From Harmothoe impar (Eukaryota; Annelida; Polychaeta; Phyllodocida; Polynoidae): 64,000 nt of DNA. Numbering within the stretch: the first letter of the stretch is position 1; every line of letters begins with the position of its first letter. The notes beneath the pieces were generated by a model. It saw nothing but the letters and a program-made list of their open reading frames with translations. It searched no databases and was not told where the DNA came from. Both the position numbers and the translations under genes were made by a program. Below, piece by piece: positions 36,301-48,800 of this stretch. The DNA is taken from NCBI GenBank assembly GCA_947462335.1, contig OX381715.1:44547472-44611471 (forward strand). The letters are read 5' to 3'.

Positions 36301-39300
36301 AAACAATAAAACAGGTTAAAATTAAATGCTGTATAGCTGTAAACGCTCCCTTCTCCCTACTTCTCTCTGTCAGTTGGACGCATTCCCCGGGAAGCATTCA
36401 CATCCTGTTTCCTCCTTCTGTCTCTTTGTCCCTTGAGTCCCCTGTTTTATTACTTAGCTTAAAGATGGTGTGTCAGCTATATGTTTAGAGATTCTTTAGT
36501 TTTATCACATTACTATTGTATATCCTATCCCATACGTCTTCCCTAACTTTTAAAATTATTGGCAGTGTCTTAGTCTATAAGATGAGCACATGCAGTGCAA
36601 TATTTTTTACTGTAGGTCGACACTAAAACTCCCTATGTGTTGATACTGCATGGCTCTGTGCATTCTCTATCAGATTAGTTCCCCCAATACTCTCAAGGGG
36701 GAGTGCCTGAGTCACTGAGGTAAATCAGGTACATTGTTATCAATCTCAAATTATGTATTAATAAGTGAAGTTGTACGGGGGTAAAAGTCCAGGGGATAGA
36801 TGTCCAAGGGGATTAAAGCCTTAGGGGGTAGAAGTGCTAGGGGGTAGATTTCCAGGGATAGACATCCAGGGGTAGAAGTCTGGGTGTTAATGTTGTGGTA
36901 ATGGTTACCATGCTTAGGACATCCTCCCCTAGGACATCTACCCCCAAGGACTTTTATCCCCTTGGACATCCATCCCATTGAACTTTAACCCCCTTACATC
37001 TTCTACCCCCTAGGACATCCATCCCCTGGACTTTTATGTCCTAGGGGGTAGATTCCCAGGGGGTAGATGTCCAGGGGTAGATGTCTGGGGGTAGATGTTT
37101 GGGAGTACCTGTCCTAGCATCATTGGATGAAGTAGATGAGCAAGGGCCATATGCCTAGCACACTATAACCCTTCACCCAGTCAACTTCTGTATATTCTAG
37201 TCTGGAAGCCTAGAGATCCACAGTCACATGATCAGAATTTAAACAATACCACATGATACTTCAATCAAACTTGAGAATGCATGTGCTCTATGATGTCTTA
37301 AGTAAGCATGCTCAACATTAACACAAGATCTAACACATATGTGTAAAGGAGTGATTTAGATGAATAGGATGTGCCTACCTGAAGTCAGTTGAGCATTCAA
37401 TTTTGAATCCTAACTGTTTTCTGTGCACACATTCCTATGACATCATCACTTTGTGTGATCCACATATAGTCACTCCTGACTATCTTTATGACATATATGT
37501 GACTAACATATGTAATCATCTGACTAAGGGGGTCAAAATATGATGGTATAGTCAGTACTGACTATAGGTTTTATTATCAGTGGACAAACCGATTTACACA
37601 CACCCACACAAACATACACACTGGTGTCCCGGGGATGACTACACTGCATTTCTGTAGTATTAGGTACCGCGCATAAGCGAGTCATAGCGGTGAAATTGCC
37701 GATCCTCAGAGAAAAAATGGCAATCTTTACAAGCCTTCAGAGACCAGGAGAATTTATGTACAGAAATCTCAAACCCCTCAACAGAAAGATATGGATCTGC
37801 TAGTTTGAAATATCATTAGTATTAAGTAGGTTGTACTTGCTATGCATGTGCAAATGTGTCTTCACTGGGGGTCACTTTGGGTCAAATTACAGGTTTTGTC
37901 ACCTGTTTTCCTGCAGCTGATTTGACTGTCTGTCATATAAACTGGATTTCCCATTGCACCATACATTGCACATGAAATATACCAGCACCATTGATTAGGA
38001 TACACATCAGGCTTCACTGTGGTCCCCGGGACGAACAAAAATTATTAAAATTTATTACTTTTGTAGCATTTAATAGAAAATAATAGGTTAGAAAACACAT
38101 TATTATTGAAAAAAAAAGTTCGCCACGACCCTCACACTGAAGTTCAAAATAGTTATTACAATCATGTGAAGAGAGCTAAGCAATCTTATGGATGGTGCAG
38201 TGGCAAAATTAAATCATAGTTATTTTTCTATACAAATCCTATATAGCATACTGGTAAGCTTGAAAAAAAAAATTAAGTTAATTTTCATAAAAATTTATTA
38301 TGGTATTGATGTTGACATGTCATGGGTAGTATGTGTTTCGCATTACAAGAGGATTGGACTGCTAGTTTAAAATCTATGGCACCATTTGCAGCATAGCATT
38401 TGTGACAAACGTACATATTAGTGATCTTGCCATTTTAAAACAAATATGACTGAAGAGATACACATAGGAAATGATCTGAGAAAAATAATTCATGCTCTAT
38501 GTAACATGTAGATACATTACATGTAATACCAAAGTCCTCAAGTATGTATTCCTTGTACTAGGTATGGGGTCAAAATGGCAGGATGGCCATTTTCAGTTGT
38601 AAGGGATTGGTATTTCTGCCGTGTTAGAGGGTACAATATTTCAATACAAATATGTCTGAACATATTGTGAAGATATTTATGCAATGTCCATATATAGTTG
38701 ATTGGGAAATATCTTTTTTCGACTGCGAATTGTCATCAAAATAAGTGTAATATCACTCTGAAATTGGCCCATTGGCTATTGAAAATGAAAGATGATAAAT
38801 GGCTGAAACTTTTATTTTTGGAAAATTCATATAGAATGAACTACTGAACGGATCTTAACATAGTTACCATCATTATTCAGCATTCTTTATCAGCTTCCTA
38901 ACCAGTACAACAATTTTGTTCAGGGAAGGGTTTCTTCAAACTATCCGTGGTACCTAGTAGTATATAATACCACTGGTAACTCTTAACCTGCTACGGTTCT
39001 TCCAGAAAACATCAGACCGTAATGAGAGTTGGGTTATTAGTGATGGAAGACCTCCTTGGAAATTGGAGCTGTAATAATTGCTGTAAAACCTCCTAATCGA
39101 AACTGAGGAGCTTTTTAATAGAGCAAATACCATAGCTTCAATGAGGCTTTCTTATCCTTTCTTGCTCCATCGTATGTGTATACATGTACTATTTTGGTGA
39201 TTGGTTTGTGGTATTTCATCCATTCCTGTGTGTGAAAGTCCCGGGGTGAAAGTGCCAGGTTCAGCTGGGATTTGAACATGGTACCTCGTGTTAATGCGGC

Positions 39301-42300
39301 AAGCACAATTATGAGGTATTTACTGTCAAGGTAGTACTTTCTAATGTAGCCTATACCCCGGATCCTATAGCTCCCTGGCGAAGGGGCTAGAGCTTTAACC
39401 TAGGAACATATAGTTGAGGTAGCCTAAGTCCCCCGGTGGTATAGGGACATGTTCTACTCCATACTATGGGATATTATGAGGTGTTAACGTCAATGACGTG
39501 TAAATCACTCTCTGATGTACTGTAAATGTAGATATTTTGGCGTGTATAAATTTTCGTGTTTTTGCTAAAAAGTGCATTTTCGCGTGTATATAAATTCGAG
39601 ATTTTCGGGAGATTGTATTAGTGTGACTATACTGTATATATTTTCGCTCTGTACATATTTTCACGGATTTTTAAAAATCGTGAAAATATGTACAGCGTGA
39701 AAATATCTACGTTAACAGTATATGTTATCACCGTGCCATCATACATCAGCCCTTTAATTTTCTTTGATCGGTAACCTACATTTTAGTTGCTATGGCAAAA
39801 AAAATGTAACAGGTTTCAGGTAGCATGAGAAGAAAGTCTGGGGTCGGTAGGTCGGATTTTAATTTATTTATTTTTTACAAGAGCACCATCTACAGTGACC
39901 CAAAAAGTGTAAAAATGTAGAGATTTTTTTCAAAATTGCACAAATCTGCATGTACCATGCCACCTTTCTATTTTACATTATTTTTTTAATATGAAAATCG
40001 TAGTCGCTCTGTGTAAACCGTAAAATTTACCAAAAAATTAGAAAAAACATGAAATTTTCTTCAAAATTGCATAAAAAACGTAGGGTCGGCCCTCTTTTGA
40101 TAGGGTTGGCCGGGTGACCTGAAACAAACCTTCTTAAAAAAAAAAATTGGCCTTATATACTGGTTAATCTGTGCATCAAAACAAACACCCTGCTTAGAGA
40201 AATGGACTGCACAAAGAGAGAATACTTGGGATCCTCGTACAAGGAGGTGAGAGATTGCGAGAGTTGGTGCGTGAATTGCAACCATAAGAGGGCCTATACC
40301 TATAGTGAAGGAATTCGCATACATGTACTAGTACCATGTGACTACCATGGGTATACCACATGTTGTCATTACTTGCTTCTACATCAATCTAAATATATAT
40401 ATACATGTACAATACAAATATACAATAGTTATTATCTCTTCACGCCATGGAGCTCCGCCGTCTATTGGCTGTTGGCTGATATATATTAGAAGGGGTTCAA
40501 ATCACCAAGATGCAAGAACGTACAAGAACCGTTGTACACCGTTAGTTTACTTGGTAGTTTCATAATGCGCTCATTGTGCTAGAGAAGAGGTGGAATACCG
40601 TTCTTATGTGGAATACCGTTCTTATGTGGAATACCGTTCTTGTAATCAAACATTACACAACGACTCACGAGTTATGGAAATCAATGAATGGAAATCGAAT
40701 GTGTAATAACAAGGGCTAGTGGTTGTGAGTATTACAGGCACGTGAAGGACCGCAGCTCGACCGTTAGACGCCTGAGACGTTACCTCAGGTACACATGCCA
40801 CAGCCTACCTCAGGTAAACAGGAGATAATCAGCCAATTAGAATCGACCTGCTGCTGCAGCAGATGGATCTGTTGTGCCTCTTAGATGTTGGGTTTGGTTG
40901 GATGCTGTGTACCTGCGGTACAGTAGACTTCTGTACCCCAGGTACACTGTGACCATCCTTCTGTACCCCAGGTACACATCCTTCTGTACCCCAGGTACAC
41001 AGAATGTCATACTAGATCATTACATTTCTAGAAGAGAAAACATGTGTGTAGTAGCCCTAGGGGTGTGGATGTATACCTGGGGTACAGTAGGGATGTATAC
41101 CTAAGGTACACATAGGATGATGACTGTGTACCTGAGGTACAGTAGCCTACTAGTGGGCCTAATTAAGTAATTACACTAAGTTATAGAGATCACAATTCAA
41201 GTAGTCATTCTGTATGTCAGGTAGACAGTGGTCACCTAGTGTACCCCAGGTACACAGTGGGCATCCTAGCTACTGTACCTCAGGTACACAGTGGTCACCT
41301 ACTGTACCCCTGTGCCCCTTACTCAATTAGACCGCCTAGTAGTCTACTGTACCTCAGGTACACAGCACAGCCAAACATACCCAATATAGCAGATGCATCT
41401 GCTGCTGCAGCAGCAGGTGAATCCTGATTGGCTGATTTCTCTTGTGTACCTGAGGTAGCCTGTGGCTTGTGTACCTAGGGTAACGTCTCAGGCGTCTAAA
41501 GGTCGAGCTGCGGACCGCCTTCACCATGGTTACCTCTCAGGATGCAGCCGGCATGTATGCCTGGACATATATGCTCGGACATTATGAAGTATTTTTATAT
41601 GGGGATCATGGGGGGGGGGGGGGTGCTCGGACATTAGGGAGTGGTCATTTTTTAACAACAGGGGGGGGGGGGCGGTGGATTTTCGCGCGAGCGGGTCGGA
41701 ATTTTTTTGGTCCCCCCTGCGAGAGGGGTCGAAATTTTTTCCGTCCCCCCCCTCCAGGCAGGTTGAAATTAAGCGCGGCCGACCCCTTTGAGCTATAGTA
41801 ATGCGCGGGCTTTTCCTCTAAAAAGGGGTGTAATTTTTTTGGTCCCCCCCTCAAGAGGGGTCCAAATTTTTTTAGTACCCCCCCTTCAAGGGGTCCAAAT
41901 TTTTTTGGTCCCCCCCCAAATCCACCAACCCCCCCCCTGTTGTTAAAAAATGACCACTCCCTTAGGTACCGTAAGGAGTAGGCCTAGATCTACCTATGCT
42001 ATTTCCATGAAATGTCCGAGACCAAGCACCTAAATGTCCGAGCACCTAAATGTCCGAGCATATAAATGTCCGAGCATATAAATGTCCAAGACAAGGACCT
42101 AACGGCCGAGCAGGTCGTACAAATAAACTGCAACAAATATTAAACTGCAATATTGTGCTTGGATAGGACTGAGAGATGGTCCGAGCATCAAATGTCCGAG
42201 CACCTTAAGCTATGTCCGAGCATCTAATGTCCGAGCATTAATGTCCGAGAACAAAGATGTCGGCAAATGGCAATTGGCAAATGGCAAAGACTATGGCGCA

Positions 42301-42754
42301 CCGGCCTTCCATAACTACTAGTCTAAGAGTGGAGCAGGCGCTTGGTCGTGCTGACCTGAGGGGGGTTCATTAGGCCTGGGAGGCGCGCGCTTTTGGCGAG
42401 CGGCGCGCGCCATTTGGCATACCTCCACCATAGGAGGTACGCCTAGGCGAGCGCTCATTTTTGCCTAATGAACACACGGCTGGTCTGACTCCGTCAGATG
42501 GCTTGTGGAACCGGAGTAGGCCTAAGTGCTCTTTATAAAGCCGGATCGGCTAATGAACACTCTAGGAAGGCCTGTACAGATGTATTAGGACTCAGTCTCG
42601 GTACACCTTTTCAATCCTTTATACCACAACTTTAAGGTTCACACTGGCCAGGTGTGTGGCAGTGCATCTCACATTCAACCTGGCTACCAAACCTACCAAA
42701 TCCCCTTCACATATATATGTATATATATATACATATACATATATGTATATATAT

Positions 42755-42813
<59 letters not shown>

Positions 42814-45800
42814 CAGGAAGGCGTTTCACCGTATGTTGATATAAAACCCAACATGCGGCTGCAAGATGCGGTCAAGATGCGGCAATTATACACCAAAAGT
42901 ACTTTTTCTGTTTCAGTTGGTCCTCCGTATACCCTCCGTATCTTTTTTTTTTTACAAAATATCAACATACGGCATCCAACATACGGCCCTCTCAAGATAC
43001 GGACATTGTCACCTGTCTCTTTTAGAAAAATGTGCAAAAACCAGTCTACATTCCGGGAAACCCCTAGGGAATTCCCTCTGTGACGTCATAATATGTAGCA
43101 ACATACGGAGGTAGGCTGGGGAGGGTATATATAGGGTCCGTATGTTGGGGGAAGAGACAGGGGAGGGACAGGAGAGGTTTGGGAAGGGACAGGATAGGTC
43201 GGGGAAGAGATAGAAAAGGTCGGGAAAGGCACCTCTGTACTCTGTGAAAATTGACCCTTGGTGAGGGGGATTTTGGTGAAAAGCAGACCCTTGGTGAGGG
43301 GGATTTTGCTCAAAAAGTGCCCTTCCCAGCCGCACACCTGTGTATACAAAATATATGAAGTGCCCCCCCCCCCCCGGATATATATATAAGAGGAGTTGAG
43401 GCCAGCTTGACTTAGCCTCTAGGTGGCAGCACCAACACAGGCCGGAATTTGCAGTCAATGGCTATACTAATGCTGCACATATGGGTGTAACGGTACGATG
43501 GCCTGTTTGGTCAGTAAAACACGGATCCACACAGGGGAGAAACCTCGCTTGTGTTGCCTAAGTCCCCCTTTTTAATGTGCTATATATATGTAATAAAATG
43601 GCCCTAGAATTATTTTAACGAGTAAGTGAGTTAAGTCCAACTTCTACCTTCATGATAAAAAAATAAAAAATAAATTATATGGATTTTGGGAGAAATTACA
43701 TGAAAAAGAGTCTTTTCTTCCATAACTCGGTAAATAATGGCCCTACAGAGCTGAAACTTTGCCCACAGACTCCTTGTGTATAAACGGTGGTAGACAACAG
43801 AGTACAGAGCTGGCTGTAGTGGTGACGAAATGGTAGTAGTGGCTCCTACCATTTCCTCATGGCCCCTACCATTTTCTCACGGCCCCTACCATTTCCTCAT
43901 GGCCCCTACCATTTTCTCACGGCCCCTACCATCTCCTCACGGCCTTTACCATCTCCTCAAGGCCCCTACTATCCCCATCTCTTTATCACCATTACAATCT
44001 GAAGTGATATGACACATACGGAGCAAAAATACCACATACGGCACACAAAAGACACATACGGCCCTAAAAAACAGGGTATATGTGCATTTTTTGACATAGC
44101 ACCCCCCCTACCCCTCCGTATATCTTGTACAAAATACGCCAAAGATGCGGAATTTTTGTGCTCCGCATGTTAAGCTGAAACGCAATTATCCCCGTATGTG
44201 AATACGGCGGGCCGTATGTACATACGGCCTCCGTATCTTTTTCCGTAAGATGCAGACATGTCGAGCTGAAACGCAAAAATGAACTGAAACGCAAAAAAAC
44301 GTCATACGGACCCTCCGTATGATACGGTGAAACGCCTTCCAGGCCTGGAATTAAGATGATATTATGAAATATACAACAATTATAATCATCATTGAATACC
44401 AGAGACTCATCGTATAATAATTCCAAAAACGGAGATCCCGGCTCCCATTTATGCCAGTGATTGTTTTTTAAGGGTATGTGTATTTTTACAGTGGTCAGTG
44501 CAGGCGGCACAACACCTGAACTGACGATGTAAGTAAGAGTGTGCCTTGGTGAGCTATAGTGCTATAGTGCTATAAATAGGCACTTTCTTATGTAGTCAGT
44601 CCTCTGTGAGTCAGATTGCCGTGATATGGTGTGTTGGTTCATCAAAATACTCATTGATGAAAAGACATTTTTCAATTTATTTCCAGACCATTCTGTGCTC
44701 AACATGTTCAGCTATCTTTTTGGTTCAGCTTGAAATGATTTGGTTTATATGTTAACGGGATTTCAGCTAGCTAGTTAGTTAGTTCAATGGATTTAAGGCT
44801 GCATTATCCAACTTTTGTTGTGATTTAGCACTGATTATTTTTCTAGTCATTTAATGTGTAACATCAGTGTGCGGTTCATTATAATTATCCTCCATATCCA
44901 TTTTTTCCCCATAGAGACATGGTGTCAGGACTTCCTAATCATTATGAAACAGCCCCTGAGAGGCACATATAATGCCCCACCACACTTTATAATCACAATT
45001 CGGGGGAGAAGATTACTCTAGAATTGCTATACAACATCAACTATAGTGCTGAACATATATATTTTTCTAATTACCATAAGAAGTCTTTGGTGTCACAATT
45101 ACTCCCCAGTGTCCCACACAACTGAATCTTTTGTTTATTGTGAATATTTCATTTGTATATTTATGTTATGATGAATAAAGATGTTAACAAATATTAGCAT
45201 ATTGGCACATTTATACAGCTTTAGAATCTAGAACCTTCAGAAAAGTATCCTTAGGCACTTGAGTGCCACCTAGTAGGAAAAGACAGAACTACCCAGAAAA
45301 CAGAGTTTCACTGTAGAAAAATACTGTGAAATCTCGTTATAATTGTTGAAAAATGAGATTGTCTGACACGGGAAAACATAACATCAGGTACCAGCGTCTA
45401 GTTCACTTCCGTTAATAAATGTGACGTCACATGCGATGGTCGCCATCATGTCAGAAGATGTGTTCTTGTCTGTCTCTGGATAGATCTGACCGAATCTCAT
45501 ATAACCAAAAGGTAATGGGCCTAGGAACGCTTAAATCTACGGTCGAAGGTTTGAGGTAAATGCAGAGAATTTGGAAGGTCGGATGGCCATTTGGAGTCGA
45601 GATTGAGAGACTTAGAAGTCGGCAACTTTTGAACGCTCGAGGGATGCAGTGGGCGGCAGCGTAAGGCGGCTGGTGCCAAGACAAGGCGCCGGGAAGAGTG
45701 GTGGTGTGCCCCTGGGGGTGTGCCCCTGGGGGTGTGCCCGAGGAGAGTGGCAATTTGGACATTTGGAGTAAAGCTCGGTGACATTGTGGAGGCTGATAAT

Positions 45801-48800
45801 TAAATGCTGTGTCAGCAAGTTTTGAAGAACAGCTTATCCACGTGAGGACGACGTGGGAGAGTGGGCACAGAGTGGCGGCAGTGGTTGCAGACAAGGTGCC
45901 GACGTCAGCAGGTCGGGAAGCCTACATTATGGGGGTGCAGATGGGTCCCCCCCTCAGGTCGGAAAGTCGCCAAAATTAAGGGGTCCAGGTCGAAAAGTCG
46001 CTTTTTTAAACCCTTTCATCTATAGTCAATTTTGTCCAAAAGTCGCCAGGTCGCTGATATTATTGCCTTAGGTCGAAAGTCGATAGGGTTTACACGTGGA
46101 TGGTACAGCCACAGGGGACATGTTAGGAAGGTGCCTGTGTTTATGTGTGTACTGTGGACATCGTCGTCGGGTGTGTCAGACAGTTACAGGGAGTTACACT
46201 TATAGACAGTGGCTAGGAGTTACAGGAGACGTGTAAGCCGGCGTGTAAGTAGCCACGAGGCTCTGTATTGTGTATTGTGGACACTATAGGATGACGTGGG
46301 GTGTGTATTATTTGTGTATTATGATAAGTGATGTGTGTGTATTGTTGTGTGTACAAGGAGAACACCGTGTGTACAGGGGACACTGAGTGCTGTATGGCAA
46401 CACTGTGTGTACAGGAGAACACCGTGTGTACAGGGGACACTGAGTGCTGTATGGCAACACTGTGTGTACAAGGAGAACACTGTGTGTACAGGGACACTGA
46501 GTGCTGTATGGCAACACTGTGTGTACAGGAGAACACCGTGTGTACAGGGGACACTGAGTGCTGTGCGGCAACACTGTGTGTACAGGGGACACTGAGTGCT
46601 GTGACTGCAGAGGGGATTTCGGCAACCTGGCGACCTGGGCTGTTTTGCAGGCGACCTGGCGACCTGGTACAATAATAAAAGCAACCTGGCGACTTTTGCC
46701 CAAAATTGACTATAGGATAAAGGGTCTAAAAAAACGACCTTGCGACCTGAGGTCCTTAATTTCGGCGACTTTCCGACCTCAGGGGGGACCCCTCTGCACC
46801 CCCAGTGCTGTACAGCAACACTGTGTGTACAGGTGACACTGGATTTTTTTAGTGTAGGGAGGTGAGGGCTGAAGCCTCACATGGAAATGAAGTACTGGTG
46901 ACCTCTCTTTCCAAGTTTTAGGTATTATGTTTTAATTAGATAGTAATAGCATGTGGTTGCTATTGTTTAGTTTGAGAAAACATATGAAAGACCTATTGTA
47001 TATGATTACCTTTTAATAGCTAAGGTATATGCTATTCATGAGTATGTAATACTAGGATGCAAAGGTTCTGCTCTAGGATTTGCACACCTTAGGTGTGATG
47101 ACCGGCAACCAAATTAGGATTAAAAGGTTATTGTCTAAGATAAACGGAACGGGATAAACGGAGAACGGGATAAACGGAGAACGGGATAAACGGAGAACGG
47201 GATAAACGGAGAACGGGATAAACGGAGAACGGGATAAACGGAGAACGGGATAAACGGAGAACGGGATAAACAGAAAAACGGGATAAACGGAGAACGGGAG
47301 AAAGGGAGAACGGGAAACCGGGAGAAAGGGAGAACCGGATAAACGGAGAACGGGATAAACGGAGAGCGGGAGAAAGGGAGAGCGAGATATAGGGAGAGCA
47401 GGATAAAGGGGGAGCGGGATAAACGGAGAGCGGGATAAACGGAGAACGGGATAAACGGAGAACGGGATAAACGGAGAACGGGATAAACGGAGAACGGGAT
47501 AAACGGAGAATGGGATAAACGGAAAACAGGAGAAAGGGAGAACGGGAGAAAGGGATAAAGGGAGAACAGGATAAATGGAGAGCGGGATAAAGGGAGAGCG
47601 GGATAAAGGGAGAGCGGGATAAAGGGAGAGCGGGATAAACGGAGAATGGGATAAACGGAGAGCGGGATAAACAGAGAATGGGATAAACGGAGAATGGGAT
47701 AAACGGAAAACGGGATAAACGGAGAACCGGAAAAAAGGGAGAACGGGAAACCGGGAGAAAGGGAGAACGGGATAAACGGAGAACAGGATAAATGGAGAGC
47801 GGGATAAACGGAGAGCGGGATAAAGGGAGAGCGGGATAAACGGAGAGCGGGATAAACGGAGAATGGTATAAACGGAGAGCGGGATAAATGGAGAACGGGC
47901 TAAACGGAGAACAGGATAAACGGAGAACGGGATAAACGGAGAACGGGCTAAGCAGAGAACGGGCTAAACGGAGAACGGGATAAACAGAGAACGGCCTAAA
48001 CGGAGAACGGGCTAAACGGAGAACGGGCTAAATGCAGAACGGGCTAAACGGAGAAAGGGAGAAACAGAGAACGGGAGAAACGGAGAATGGGAGAAAGGGA
48101 GAAAGGGAGAAAGGGAGAGCGAGAGAAAGGGAGAAAGGGAGAAGGGAAGAAAGGGATAAACAGAGAGCGGGATAAACGGAGAACGGGATAAACGGAGAGC
48201 GGGATAAACGGAGAATGGGATAAACGGAGAACGGGCTAAACGGAAAACGGGATAAACGGAGAACGGGAGAAAGGGAGAGGGGGATAAACAGAGAACAGGA
48301 TAAAGCGAGAGCGGGATAAAGCGAGAGCGGGATAAACGGAGAGCGGGATAAACGGAGAACGGGATAAATGGAGAACGGGCTAAACGGAGAACGGGCTAAA
48401 CGGAGAATGGGAGAAACAGAGAACGGGAGAAACGGAGAACAGGATAAAGGGAGAGCGGGATAAACGGAGAACGGGATAAACGGAGAACGGGATAAACGGA
48501 AAACGGGATAAACGGAAAATGGGATAAACGGAGAACGGAAGAAAGGGAGAACGGGATAAACGGAGAACGGGATAAACGGAGAACAGGATAAACAGAGAAC
48601 GGGATAAATGGAGAACACATAGGTACCAATATAATCCGACAAAACGAAAATCGCAAATATCTTCGCTGTGTACCCTCCGATCGGCCCGATTTTCGGAAGG
48701 GTAGGAGAACTTCAAAATCGTTTTTGGGTCAAAATCGTTTAGGGGCTCAAAATCGGTTTTGGGGGCAAAATCGGTTTTGGAGGCAAAATCATCTGCAGCT

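Noticed and set aside
42652..43083. Open frame with IYIYIYIY repeat.
   Set aside because: Result of the AT microsatellite.
46308..46703. Several overlapping open frames with [15 protein letters not shown] repeats.
   Set aside because: They are the minisatellite read in different frames on both strands.
48028..48642. Long minus-strand open frame with [13 protein letters not shown] repeats.
   Set aside because: It is the translation of the 16-bp satellite; open frames exist in several phases, as expected of a repeat.
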